Positions 47,486 to 56,543 of a stretch of 64,000 nucleotides of DNA are shown here, piece by piece (positions within the stretch are counted from its first letter, which is position 1; each line of letters starts with the position of its first letter). The stretch spans positions 62,001 through 126,000 of the forward strand of contig NZ_JAHUTM010000002.1 of the NCBI RefSeq assembly GCF_019209905.1. Direction: 5' to 3'. This stretch comes from Corynebacterium sp. TAE3-ERU12. GTDB taxonomy: Bacteria; Actinomycetota; Actinomycetes; Mycobacteriales; Mycobacteriaceae. The position numbers and the translations under genes are program-made. The notes below the pieces were generated by a model. It made no database searches. It saw only the letters and a program-made list of their open reading frames with translations, and was not told where the DNA came from.

Positions 47486-48114
47486 ATGCCTTATTTTAGC
47501 TTGATTGTTCCCACGTTTAATCGGTCCAGCAAAATCCGTTGGACTACTGAGTCTGTTCTAGCGCAGGAAACCGACGATTAGGAATCGATTATCATATCTG
47601 ACGGCAGTACAGATGACACGGAGGCTGCGGTCAGATCGTATAGGGACCCGCGGGTCCATTTGCTCGTACTCTCAGAGAAATCTGGCCATCCAAGTGCTCC
47701 GCGCAACAAAGGACTTGAACGCGCAAGAGGACAAGGCATCTGCTATCTAGACCACGATCACGCGTTTGAACCCCAACACCTGACCACGCTTCGATCCGTG
47801 TATGAAGAGAAAGGTGTGCAAGTTGTAGCAACAGCCGCGCATTTGTTGACGCCGACTCTCATGAGTTTTATGGCTCTTCCGTGCTCGATCTATTCTGGCA
47901 CCGCGAGTTTCAGGCGCTGAAACCCATTTTTCAACCGACCCGGGTTTCAATGCGAAAAGAGGTGGCTCACACAATAGGTCCTTGGACAAGCGAGAAAGAT
48001 GTACTTGAGGACTGGGATTTCTGGTTGAGAATCGCTGTGGCTGCCTTGATCTTTTACGTGGTATGTGAACGCAGTGTCAAAATCACTCGGTCGAGTTCGT
48101 ATAGGTTCAAATAA
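47486..48114 (+). pseudogene. broken GT2-family glycosyltransferase
   Basis: From 47486 the frame reads MPYFSLIVPTFNRSSKIRW, then a TAG stop at 47579-47581, and continues in the same frame with ESIIISDGSTDDTEAAV and the family motif SAPRNKGLERARG. Near 47860 the sense moves to another frame (SVLDLFWHREFQALKP, EDWDFWLRIA) that ends with TAA at 48112-48114. One nonsense change and one frameshift make it non-functional. The sequence is recognisably GT2 throughout, so decay is recent. Confidence 0.72.
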
Positions 48115-48567
48115 CTCCCCGTTAAATGGCAAGTCCCGCTCGGTCATGCTAGGACACGCGAACAGGCGGTAGACTTAGCAAAGCGTGGGCAAACAGCCAG
48201 CAACTTGGAAAGGGCAAGGACTACAACCCAAGTAGAGGCTACCGAATGGTACGAGTCGCTTTGGGACGAGGCTCTAGTCGCGCCTGTTGATTCAAGGGTG
48301 AGCCGATGGTGCCTAGTTAACTGCAGCTTGCGCGGTTGGTACAACACCAGGCAAGTCGGTTCCCGTAGCCACCTCTAAGAGCGGTACCGCTCGATAATGG
48401 AGGCTTCGACATCGGAGTGGACCTACTCACTGTGGATCGGCGACATTCACAATTGGTCGCCGACACGCTTAATCGACGGTTTCCATGCAACCTAGCACTG
48501 GTGCGAACTCTGATGAAGGAGTCTGGCGTCGACCTGGTCGGGTAGGTCTACTAAGTCGTTACCTAGT
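48115..48567. other. gene-free stretch inside the accessory region
   Basis: No complete gene is seen. Two short fragments look protein-derived: a plus-strand stretch near 48170-48300 with TEWYESLWDEA, reminiscent of helicase/PLD-type proteins, and one near 48418-48547 ending in KESGVDLVG. Both lack starts and are too short to name. Confidence 0.35.
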
Positions 48568-49047
48568 CTTCTCGTTGTAACGGTTGCTTGGAACGAGGAA
48601 AATTTTCTTCCTCATTTCGTGCATCACTACACAAAATTGGGCGCGTCGATATCGATCTTCGATAACGAGTCAACTGATGCGACCGGAGAGATCGCCACCC
48701 AGTGGCCTGGTACGACGGTTAGCTCATTCGACACTAACAACACATTGCCGGATGATGTCAACTTTCGCATAAAGTCTACGGCGTGGCGGGGCCCTGAGGC
48801 ACCACCTGTAGACAGGGTAATTTGCGTCGATATCGATGAACTGATTCACCATTCCAATTTGAGGCAATATCTCGGCTCGTGCGACGAGGCTGGTTACGAT
48901 GTAGTGGTACCGATGGAAGTGAATATGGTACCTCCTACACCGAGGCTAGACGATGTGTCGCGGGAGGTTTGCTCTTTATTGCCACTTATCCGTAGAGGAG
49001 TAGTAAACGCCCTTTACAGTAAGTCAGTTATGTTTCAGCAAAACTAA
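48568..49047 (+). pseudogene. truncated glycosyltransferase fragment (PF13704-like)
   Basis: The frame encodes LLVVTVAWNEENFLPHFVHHY, FDNESTDATGEIA and CVDIDELIHHS, the nucleotide-binding start and DXD-like centre of GT2-like glycosyltransferases of the Glyco_tranf_2_4 type. There is no suitable start codon and the sequence stops after about 160 residues, before the usual end of the domain. It is probably the remnant of a larger gene. Confidence 0.6.
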
Positions 49048-49403
49048 TCGAGGCGGTCACCTTCACTCCGGGCGCTCGTGCCGCACGGTTTGCCCCATAA
49101 CCTCATATGACGGGAGACCGTGTTGGTATCCCGCGGCCCCGGCCACCTTTTCCAAGTACTCTTTCCGTGGAGAGCAACCCCCGGGTGATAACGACCCGTT
49201 ACTTCTGCACTACCGGGTCATAACCCGGACATTGTAGCTCGGTGGCATGAGAGGGAGGAAAGGCGTAGTAGAGTCAACCGTCAGTTGGGAATGGGTGCAC
49301 ACTACGGGATCGCTAGAACTGTTCTTCAAGATTATCTCCGGTGGCTGGAGGAGCACGCGAATATACACATCTAAATCACCCCACCGCCATTGTTAAGATC
49401 GCG
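49048..49403. other. gene-free stretch, no feature recognised
   Basis: About 350 bases without a plausible frame, RNA or repeat. It separates the plus-strand remnants from the two intact minus-strand genes of the accessory region. Confidence 0.3.
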
Positions 49404-49913
49404 CTACAGGCCGGATTGCTGACGTCGTATTTGCCCATTTCTTAGTTGGGTCAGCACGTAAAGCTGTAGTAGTACCGGGTAAAGGTGTCCGATGACTCCT
49501 ACCGTCACGAGAACCATGGAAGCCGCCCATGCACCTTCTGCCAGACCGGTCCACGCTGCGCAGACGACATGAAGGAAAAACGCCCACCCGTGCCCCGCGG
49601 CTCCAGCCCGAATATGCTGTGGATCCCAGGGATCACTTCCTCGCAGAGAGAAAATTTGCCTGTTCCAGCCGATTATAGATAGCAAGGCATTGAACCGCTT
49701 CACTCCTAATCGTCTAAAATTCGCACGTGAGAGCGATAGAGTCTCCCATATGCAAACCGGTATGCAGCGCTCTAGCGATCCCCCAACGAAGGGCGCACAT
49801 CCAAACCCCAATAGAATCACCGTGATTACGAAACCCGTCGTACCAGCAGCGGGCTCAGTCAACACGATTATTAGACCGGAGATTGCTGCAACTGTTACTA
49901 GCAGAGCGATCAT
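49404..49913 (-). CDS. membrane protein of unknown function (weakly CrtO-like)
   Basis: 169 residues with two N-terminal helices (IALLVTVAAISGLIIVL, FVITVILLGFGCAPFVGG) and two C-terminal ones. Between them is RRLGVKRFNALLSIIGWN, followed later by HLYPVLLQLYVLTQL. The layout and the C-terminal LYPVLLQ recall glycosyl-4,4'-diaponeurosporenoate acyltransferase-like proteins, but the match is weak and no activity is assigned. The ATG overlaps the stop of the methyltransferase gene (ATGA), so the two work as a pair. The frame is intact, unlike its plus-strand neighbours. Confidence 0.6.
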   Translation of the reverse strand: MIALLVTVAAISGLIIVLTEPAAGTTGFVITVILLGFGCAPFVGGSLERCIPVCIWETLSLSRANFRRLGVKRFNALLSIIGWNRQIFSLRGSDPWDPQHIRAGAAGHGWAFFLHVVCAAWTGLAEGAWAASMVLVTVGVIGHLYPVLLQLYVLTQLRNGQIRRQQSGL

Positions 49914-50572
49914 GGGCGTTCGTTCACCGAGGGCTTAGAGCCCTCCAGTACCATATGTTCGATGGAATTCAGCCGCTCGTCACCGAGCAGTCGACCGTGA
50001 TGTTCTAGTCCGGTTAGCATCTGGTGTTTACTGACGAGAGGTGTCGTCCAAGAAAGAGATTCAAATCCTGCCTTTTCAAAAACTTGTCTTAGGACTCCAC
50101 GCGTGTATAGGGATCGGTGCCCGTGATTGTAAAAGGAGGAGTTCAAAGTGAATGTGGGATCATTGCTATACGGATTTTCCCCAAAAGGAGAATTAACAAC
50201 GCGAACATACTGGTTTTGAACGCTGTTTCTTTCTTTTGCAATAAGTCCGCGAAGCCGCTGGAGATCGGGGGTCGACACTCGGATTACGCCGCCTGGTTTG
50301 AGGATGCGGAAAACCTCCGCAACCATAGCTGTGCCGGCTGTGAAGGAGAGATGCTCGATTAGGTGCTCGCAGAAGACTGCGTTTATAGAGTCGTTGGGTA
50401 GTGGAAGTGGTTCAGCAGCGTCTATAGGTAGATAGTCAGGGTGAAGTGGGGAGCTATCCGAATTGAGCCAACCGGGAAGCGCGACGCGGCCGGTACCGAG
50501 GTGGAGTCGCGGGCAAGGCTCGTTCTGAAGGTACGCTTCAATTTGTCGATGTTCATCTTCGTAGTTTTCCAT
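49910..50572 (-). CDS. class I SAM-dependent methyltransferase
   Basis: 220 residues from MENYEDEHRQ, with GGAG nine bases upstream; an ATG ten codons earlier (50602) is an alternative. The Methyltransf_11 core is present: LHLGTGRVALPGWLNSD (motif I with an LGTG variant), then DSINAVFCEHLIEHL and EVFRILKPGGVIRVSTPD. The C-terminal half contains YNHGHRSLYTRGVL. Such enzymes often sit in sugar or natural-product loci. It is intact in an otherwise decayed segment. Confidence 0.75.
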   Translation of the reverse strand: MENYEDEHRQIEAYLQNEPCPRLHLGTGRVALPGWLNSDSSPLHPDYLPIDAAEPLPLPNDSINAVFCEHLIEHLSFTAGTAMVAEVFRILKPGGVIRVSTPDLQRLRGLIAKERNSVQNQYVRVVNSPFGENPYSNDPTFTLNSSFYNHGHRSLYTRGVLRQVFEKAGFESLSWTTPLVSKHQMLTGLEHHGRLLGDERLNSIEHMVLEGSKPSVNERP

Positions 50573-50602
50573 TACGGGCGTCTCCGGTGCACGCTGTTCC
50601 AT

Positions 50603-51723
50603 CTATTTTTATGCTTTCTATAGTAGAGCTACCCCGCCCGGTGTTAGATCAAATCACGGGATGGCGCATTACTAAAAAGTGGTGTTTTCGTGGTCTTGAC
50701 TCGTTTATAGTGATGCTTTGTTCTTTTGGGCGACTACCTCGGCGTTCGCTTCTTAAATGCCGCTGAACCTTCATCCATTTCATCATAGACTCAGACAAAG
50801 TTGCCTCAACATAAACGTAGACAACGTTGTCTCGGTTTTAGGCGGAGTGACTATGGCAAAGAATAACACTAACCCAGCAAGGCGAACCTTTCGAGAGTCC
50901 GCCCTGTGAGAATACGTGGAAGCGCGTCAACAGGCGGAATTAAACCCGCCATCCGCGACATGCCGAATTCTGAGGGCGCTTAGCAGACCGATCTGCGCTT
51001 TATCGAGTGGTTCTTAGGGCTGACTCGGTCGTGGTTAGCACTCCTCAATAACCCTTGGCAAGCAGTGTCGGGATTTCATCCTTCTCGGTAGTTGACCCAC
51101 AGCATTGAGATGGACTTGATGCAGGTCATCCGAACTCAGCTCATCCGCTGTGTGGCGGATAGTCTTGAGAAGCGCCGGATGGCCGGAGGCCTGGTCGGCT
51201 TTTTCGGTGTCGAGTGTTTTGATGATTTCTCTCGCTGGCTGAGCTCCGCCGAGAGAAGCGATCACTGTTTCGAAAACCGGGAGCAATTATGCGGGTAGAT
51301 GCGCCGTGCGAAAGCCGTTCCGGTCCTCTAAGCCCCGGCGCGGCCAGCAGACTCCGTAGCGCTGTCGTACAGGTCAGACCGAGCAACCTATACCCCTATT
51401 ACTCATACCGGGGACACCCTTGAGCTTCAAGGGTGCGACCTCAGCCCTCGTATATGCTCTAGCCGCGCGCTTCACGGAAGGTCGCAAAGTTAGGCTTAAC
51501 CGGGTTTCACATTACAACCTCATTTACATCAGGACTTTCTCGCGGAACACATTGACCGTCCCTATTTCAACAGGCCGAACTCTAAAACGAAAATAAATAC
51601 GAGCAGGTTGTCCGAAACTGCAGTTCACCGCGAAAGCGGTCTAGGGACGGCGCCGACGTCATTGGCAGTGGCGGTATCTAGGCCGCAACCGGCAACCAAC
51701 CCTCGTCGAAAGATCTCATCCGA
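50603..51723. other. gene-poor stretch before the second repeat
   Basis: No intact gene. The first 200 bases are AT-rich. A short frame from 50853 (MAKNNTNPARRTFRESAL) meets TGA after 18 codons, then continues in frame as EYVEARQQAELNPP, suggesting a small inactivated gene under the operator-like site at 50794-50833. An unidentified open stretch lies at 51035-51286. Nothing recognisable was seen from 51300 to the repeat edge at 51724. Confidence 0.4.
50794..50833. promoter_or_regulatory. paired operator-like palindromes
   Basis: The perfect 14-base palindrome AGACAACGTTGTCT (50820-50833) lies 26 bases, start to start, after an imperfect copy AGACAAAGTTGCCT (50794-50807). The pair sits directly upstream of the short broken gene at 50853, as expected for a dimeric autoregulator of an island gene. 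Confidence 0.45.
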
Positions 51724-51810
51724 GACAAGCGACAAGCAATTAAGCGCCGCACCGAAGAACGCGAAGTTACCCGTGAACTGGGTCGGAAGATTAAGGGCAT
51801 GAAGGCCTAG
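51724..51810 (+). pseudogene. smpB 3' fragment (last 28 residues)
   Basis: It encodes DKRQAIKRRTEEREVTRELG and the rest of the SmpB tail up to TAG at 51808-51810. It lacks all of the RNA-binding core and a start signal. The three base differences from the intact gene are all silent, which suggests the fragment came from a gene that had been under selection elsewhere. Confidence 0.9.
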
Positions 51811-51893
51811 GTGGCCCTTGCCGTCGGCAAGCACCCGGTGTCACGCTGTTTCTCCTATCGGGTTGCGAGCACAATTCCCGCCCGATGGGATAC

Positions 51894-52269
51894 GGGGCCG
51901 ATTTTTGGTTTCGACTTCGTTCATTACGCCAGGGGAAGCGTGCCGGTGCAGGCTACTGACCACCGTAAGCGTCGTAGCAAACCTATAAGCGCCGAGAATA
52001 CTCAGCGCGACTACGCCCTCGCTGCCTAAGCGAGCCGCGTGTCTGTCAGACCGGAATGGCCCCCGTTCCGGACCCTGGCATCGACTAGGGGGCTTGCTGG
52101 CCTGGTGAGCCGTAACACCAGGTCGGGACTTTCCTTTACGGCTGGGCCCGTCATTCCGGACATGTTCGCCTGATCCGGAGGGTCGAGCAGAGACTCCGCG
52201 CGAACTGCGCACGGAGAAGCCCTGGCAAGGTGGCGAAGGACCCGGGTTCAATTCCCGGCGGCTCCACCA
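51894..52269 (+). ncRNA. ssrA: tmRNA, copy 2
   Basis: 376 bases, differing from copy 1 at two positions. One is in the loop region after CCTGGTGAGCCGTAA; the other is in the single-stranded part of the CGGAG/CTCCG arm. The tag (AENTQRDYALAA), acceptor stem, T arm and terminator are unchanged, and about 80 bases of upstream sequence are retained, so it looks capable of function if transcribed. Confidence 0.93.
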
Positions 52270-52276
52270 CACGGCA

Positions 52277-52309
52277 AACCCCTACCTGTTATTGCAGGTA
52301 GGGGTTTTG
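52277..52309 (+). terminator. rho-independent terminator of ssrA copy 2
   Basis: Identical to the terminator at 46194-46226: AACCCCTACCTG / CAGGTAGGGGTT followed by TTTT. Confidence 0.9.
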
Positions 52310-52611
52310 CTGTGCAGGTCCAGTCCAAGCCGTAGCGCCCGTTCGGCTGGCGCTAGTGATTAGGGTGCAACGAGTGCTGCGCCTCAGACGGGAGCCGCAA
52401 GCTAGGGCGCCTTGAGATTGAGACGCCCTACTCTAAGTCTTTACCTTCGTGAATATAAAAGGATTCCTGTTGCGAAGCATTGACACATTCGTTAGTTTTA
52501 GAATGCGCTCAACAGCGTAAACCTCATGTACCTTCTACGCACTGCGGTCTTGCTGGATATCGGCGTAGTGGCGTTCATCGTGGGGGACCTGGTGTTCGAC
52601 ACAGTTCCGAA

Positions 52612-53170
52612 ATGTCAGAGGAATACTTTCGCAAGGCTGTGGCGTACGTACCTCAGGATATCCAACTGAATAACCGGCAGCTTGCGGAAAACATTGACTT
52701 CACCGGTGCTGCCCCTGATCCGGAGCTGGTGTGGACCGCCGCTCAGATCTCCGGCGCGATCGAGTCCATGCCGCTGGGGTATCACACGGAGATTCAGGAG
52801 ATGGGCGCGAATCTCTCCGGTGGTCAGCGCCAGCGCATTGCATTCTCCCGAGCGATCGCGAGGGGACCAAAAGATAATTGTCCTCGATGAAGCAACCTCC
52901 GCTTTGGACAACGTGACAGAAAGGGACGTGGCACTATGCCTCGCGGAGCTGAACTCGGCGCAGATAGTGATCGCACACTGGACGTCCACGATCTGCTCAG
53001 CGGACAGAATCCTAGTCCTCAGGGATGGCCACCTTGTTCAGGAGGGCACATTCAGCGAATTGATGAGCAAGCACGGAGGAGCTCAATGCGACTCGTCAAG
53101 AGGTGCAGGGATGACAGAGAGAAAGCGTTGCGCGAGCCGCCGAACCCCCACAAACCAACAATTACAGTAA
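52612..53170 (+). pseudogene. remnant of a LanT-like peptide-exporting ABC transporter
   Basis: Only the back half of an ATPase domain remains. One frame reads VAYVPQDIQLNNRQLAENI (Q-loop region), then MPLGYHTEIQEMGANLSGGQ RQR (signature). After a frameshift near 52860 the next frame reads KIIVLDEATSALDNVTERDV (Walker B) to ILVLRDGHLVQEG. The Walker A region, membrane domain and any C39 peptidase are gone. The motifs fit lantibiotic/bacteriocin exporters. A few more codons may be readable upstream to about 52544. Confidence 0.75.
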
Positions 53171-53203
53171 ATAACACACAAGATTTAGAGAAAACGACCG
53201 AAA

Positions 53204-53938
53204 ATGATTGAAGTAAACAACGTAGAAAAAACCCTCGGTAGGGAGAAGATTCTGCAGGGAGTTTCCTTTAGTGCTCCTGCAGGAAAGATCACCGGCTTCC
53301 TGGGACCCAACGGATCAGGCAAGACCACCACATTCAAGGTCATGCTCAACCTCATGAGGCCGGATAACGCTGACGCAGCAGTCACATATGCCGGTGAAAA
53401 GCTCAGCCACTTCCCCCTTCCCCTTACCCATGTGGGGGCATCAATGGACATCAACGCCATGGATAAGTACCGCAAGGGAATCGATCACCTTCGTTCTCTC
53501 GCGCCGCTTGCCCAATGCTCTGAGGCTCGGGTCCATAAACTCATGGAAGAGGTTGGCCTAGCGGACGCGAAGAATAAACGTGCCGGGTCATACTCTATGG
53601 GGATGAAGCAGCGCCTTGCACTAGCCGCTGCGCTGCTGGGTGACCCAGATTTCCTCGTTCTCGACGAGCCCGCCAATGGGTTAGATCCCGAGGGCATCGC
53701 GTGGATTCGTAATTACCTGCGCACCCTTGCTGACCAAGGCAAGACCGTCGTGATCTCCTCGCACCTGCTCAACGAGGCACAGAAGTTCATCGACTATGTG
53801 GTGATCATTAAACAGGGGCGAATCGATTACGAAGGAGACATCGCGCAGTTGCATGCACTCTGCGAACAGCGCACCGGAAGAAAAGTGACTGACTTGGAAG
53901 AAGCTTACCGGGTCGTCACGACTCAGGAGGAGAACTAA
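53204..53938 (+). CDS. ABC ATPase, lantibiotic-immunity (LanF/BcrA) type
   Basis: 244 residues. Walker A is LGPNGSGKTTT, the signature is YSMGMKQRL, Walker B is FLVLDEPANGLDPEG, and the switch His is in VISSHLLNEAQ. The YSxGMKQRL signature and length are typical of BcrA/LanF-type ATPases that protect cells from lantibiotics or bacitracin. The partner permease starts two bases after the stop. Located 34 bases after the broken exporter, it belongs to the peptide locus. Confidence 0.85.
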   Translation: MIEVNNVEKTLGREKILQGVSFSAPAGKITGFLGPNGSGKTTTFKVMLNLMRPDNADAAVTYAGEKLSHFPLPLTHVGASMDINAMDKYRKGIDHLRSLAPLAQCSEARVHKLMEEVGLADAKNKRAGSYSMGMKQRLALAAALLGDPDFLVLDEPANGLDPEGIAWIRNYLRTLADQGKTVVISSHLLNEAQKFIDYVVIIKQGRIDYEGDIAQLHALCEQRTGRKVTDLEEAYRVVTTQEEN

Positions 53939-53940
53939 AT

Positions 53941-54714
53941 ATGTTGGGACCGCAACTTATATCCGAGTGGAAGAAGGCCACGACCAGCATCGCATGGTGG
54001 GCCGTAGGTGCTCTCATTGTCGCGGCCAACGTCTTAATCACGGGCTTCTTTACCTTTGTGGGGCTTCACATAAAGCGCTCACCCATCGATGTGGGCGCCC
54101 CAGATTCCGTGAGTATGCTCCTCACGGTTGGCGTAGCGTTTTCCTTAATGTTGCCGCTCATTTTGGGCATGCTAATCGTCAATCTCGAGTTTTCTAACAA
54201 CACCGTCATATATTCCTTCCTGGGGAATCCACGCCGCAGTGGTCTTTACCTCACCAAGCTCGTGACCTGCGCGGTGTCGACCATGTTGTTCTCAGTCGTG
54301 TTTGCCCTGTTGTCTTTGGCGGTTGTTGCAGGGTTGCTGTCCACCTCTGCGGATTCTGCAGCCGTCTTCACAGGGCAAACGTGGGGGACTCTGCTGAGCA
54401 TCGTGGTGGTCAGCGCCCTTATAGGCGTCATTGGAGGTGCCTTGGGTGCCTTGGTGACCAAACCATTGCTGGCTATTGTTCTCATTATTTTGTTGAGCCA
54501 GGTTATTGAGCCAATTATTCGGGTTGCCGCCCCAGCCGAGGTGCAGGCGTATCTTCCTACTTCCTTAGTCGACGCTAGCCTGGGTGGCGGTTTCCTGGGG
54601 CAGATGTTCAACAGTGAGCAGCTGTCTCAGCCACTGGCGTTAGGCATTATTGCCGCGGTGGCTGTGATTCTCAGTGTTCTCGGTGGTGTGAAGTACACAC
54701 GTCAAGAGGTGTAG
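53941..54714 (+). CDS. ABC-2 type permease, LanE/LanG-like immunity subunit
   Basis: 257 residues with six predicted membrane helices, including LMLPLILGMLIVNLEF followed by SNNTVIYSFLGNPRRSGLYLTKL, the arrangement of ABC-2 immunity permeases. It works with the ATPase encoded just upstream to expel or extract membrane-active peptides. Both genes are intact, so immunity outlived the biosynthetic genes, or it protects against the cysteine-free peptides or related strains. Confidence 0.8.
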   Translation: MLGPQLISEWKKATTSIAWWAVGALIVAANVLITGFFTFVGLHIKRSPIDVGAPDSVSMLLTVGVAFSLMLPLILGMLIVNLEFSNNTVIYSFLGNPRRSGLYLTKLVTCAVSTMLFSVVFALLSLAVVAGLLSTSADSAAVFTGQTWGTLLSIVVVSALIGVIGGALGALVTKPLLAIVLIILLSQVIEPIIRVAAPAEVQAYLPTSLVDASLGGGFLGQMFNSEQLSQPLALGIIAAVAVILSVLGGVKYTRQEV

Positions 54715-55420
54715 GCCCGGTGCGGAAGAATAAGGTGCTGCTCGACACCACCATTGCGTTTCTGCCGGAGCTGTAGAACGAGACGAAGAAACAGGCCGTC
54801 AGGGAGCTTATTGAGAAGTTTGCGAGATCGATTCACACTGCAACGATCCCTAATTCGGGACTAAGCGCGACTTCACCGCAAATGGCCTCGATAAGCCGTG
54901 GCTGACCGTACCCCAGATCTACCTATGTGCGACCTAGGGCGCCCGCACAGCCCGAATTGTTGGTTACTCGGTGAGTGACCGGCTGCATTGTCGACGCTCT
55001 GTAGCAGCACGAAATGATCGGGGCCATAGGCCAAGCCGGTGGTGCCGAGAATAACTCAGGATCGATATCCTCACCTCGATCTAACGGGTCTACCAACTAC
55101 GCCACCGACAGGCCCGCCTGGCATGGGGGACTCCCATTGAGTGTGAGGCAAGCAGGAAACCGGCCGAGAGTCTCGCATCCTGACACCCCAACCGTCACCT
55201 AAGCGCGCAGCACTCCCCAATGATGTTCTCTGTAAGGCAGCATCGAAAATGATTTACAAACAACACTTGAGGTTGACGACTAGCCTCAATATCCTTGGCT
55301 AGGGGTATAGGGGCCGATCTGATCACTTCTCACTTAAATTGACACTTTATTGAAAGCGGTTTTAGGATAGCTAAGTTTGCGTCGATCGTCTTTTATTTTA
55401 TAATTTCTAATCTGCTTTCG
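54715..55420. other. gene-free stretch after the immunity genes
   Basis: No intact gene. A frame right after the permease (VRKNKVLLDTTIAFLPEL, then TAG) looks like a short broken coding piece. On the minus strand around 55060-55130 there is a tRNA-like D-arm sequence without a foldable remainder. From 55200 the DNA becomes AT-rich, with no further feature. Confidence 0.35.
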
Positions 55421-55486
55421 TTGCTCTGCTTCTTTATTTCTACTCAGTCCTCTAAAGGTGGGTTTAAGTGTTTAAAGTGGCATCAA

Positions 55487-55744
55487 ATGCCGGGTATTAT
55501 GACGCCGAACACCCTTGTCGACCGTGAGTCGTGGATTGTCGCTCACAAGGCAACTGCTACAGGCTTTATGCTTCTCGCGGTGTTCTTTACCCTGGTAGGC
55601 GTAGCTGCTATAGCTGCTCTATTCTATCTGTCGGAATATTCCAGGGTAGTGTTCGGTGGTGGATTTTTAGTGGCGATGCTGTTGTTTGGCGTTCTTATTA
55701 TTATTGGAGATCGTGCGGCAGCAAATTTCCAAAAGCGACGCTAA
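55487..55744 (+). CDS. SdpI-family-like small membrane protein
   Basis: 85 residues from MPGIMTPNTLVDRESWIVAHKA; the open frame extends upstream to 55421 but that part is not membrane- or family-like. The stretch PGIMTPNTL..SWIVAHKATA matches the G-I-R-T-x-x-T...W..AH pattern of the SdpI C-terminal domain. It is followed by two helices (FMLLAVFFTLVGVAAIAALF, VVFGGGFLVAMLLFGVLIII) and the tail NFQKRR. SdpI-type proteins confer immunity to peptide toxins, which fits beside the LanF/E pair. It may be N-terminally shortened. Confidence 0.55.
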   Translation: MPGIMTPNTLVDRESWIVAHKATATGFMLLAVFFTLVGVAAIAALFYLSEYSRVVFGGGFLVAMLLFGVLIIIGDRAAANFQKRR

Positions 55745-56369
55745 TGTTATCTCGCTTAATTTGTTGTGTTAATAACGAGCCTTATTTGGCAATTTAGCTC
55801 ACAGTTTGGCCGTCCTTAGCGTCTTTTGGGCTAAGGCTGTATCTGCGTGTATTTAGCAGGTAGTGGAAACGTTTCGTCGTTCAGAGCTTGATGGGTGATC
55901 GACTATTTTCACTTTTCGGGACACTTCCTACTACAGCAGCTCTCAAGTGTCCTCTTCCTAGTCAACCGTCGTCGAAACGGTCCTTAGGCTTGGCAATCAA
56001 CGGGAAAAACTTTGAACTGTACCTGCTCTTTTAAGTGGGTGCTTGCCCCGAGCAGTATGAACACGGGCGGCGCGCCGGTGTTCTGCAGCACGATACCTAC
56101 CACGCCGACGCCGATGAGGGCCGTCAGAAGATTATTGACGGTGGCGCTCTGCCGGGCAAACACCACCAGCCTGGCACGCAACCAAGACCGGAAGAAGAAC
56201 AAGACGGAGATAGGCGCGTGCACTGGGAAGCTCCTGTCAACGCCAACTATGACGTAGACGAATGGGCGAAAAGGCAGATCCCTGCCACCGCGAGCGCTCC
56301 CCAGAGGAATGCGAGGTCGGGGACGTAATTTTAGCTAAGGATGTGACTCACAGATGTCGACTTCCGTGC
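55745..56369. other. gene-free stretch with a possible membrane-protein remnant
   Basis: No intact gene is seen. On the minus strand 55984-56223 is open and encodes hydrophobic sequence (LLTALIGVGVVGIVLQNTG, PPVFILLGAS), and hydrophobic sense appears in a second frame near 56290-56330 (AFLWGALAVAGICLFA). This suggests a frameshifted membrane protein gene, not identified. Confidence 0.3.
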
Positions 56370-56543
56370 CTATTCTTCGCCCTTGTTAATCTTAGGAGTC
56401 AGCACGTAGCCCACGAACGCTGCCGAAAGAGCAACTATCACAGTCACCACTACACCCTGCTGCGAATCAAATCCCTCGAACATCAGCCCGGCGATTACCA
56501 GAACAATCATGAAAGTGAGCCAAGCTGCGTAGTAACGAGTCAC
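56370..56543 (-). CDS. small membrane protein, 57 residues
   Basis: GTG at 56543 with AAAGGA six bases upstream opens a frame of 57 codons ending TAG at 56372-56370. The product starts VTRYYAAWLTFMIVLVIAGL, has a second hydrophobic segment (VVVTVIVALSAAFVGYVL) and ends TPKINKGEE. Two helices with a short acidic loop (FEGFDSQQG) are typical of small envelope or immunity proteins. No family is recognised. The good ribosome-binding site is the main support. Confidence 0.5.
   Translation of the reverse strand: MTRYYAAWLTFMIVLVIAGLMFEGFDSQQGVVVTVIVALSAAFVGYVLTPKINKGEE

Larger units (their letters stand above)
51724..52338. repeat. 615-bp direct repeat, copy 2 (smpB 3' fragment + ssrA + terminator)
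   Basis: This is the second copy of 45641-46255, about 99 percent identical. The left edge falls within smpB coding sequence and abuts unrelated DNA. The right edge falls 29 bases after the terminator. Recombination between the two copies would release a 6083-base circle and restore a single smpB-ssrA locus. Confidence 0.95.

Noticed and set aside
45811..52269. Two tmRNA copies as a simple assembly duplication
   Set aside because: The copies differ at seven positions with all changes being transitions, including silent ones in the smpB part, and have different flanks on both sides, so a plain duplicated contig end is unlikely. Long reads would still be decisive.
55053..55130. tRNA-like sequence on the minus strand (GGCGTAGTTGGTAGACC D-arm-like)
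   Set aside because: Only the D-arm looks right. No 7-base acceptor stem, anticodon stem or T arm of proper size can be drawn around it, so it was not called as a tRNA; at most a worn tRNA fragment.
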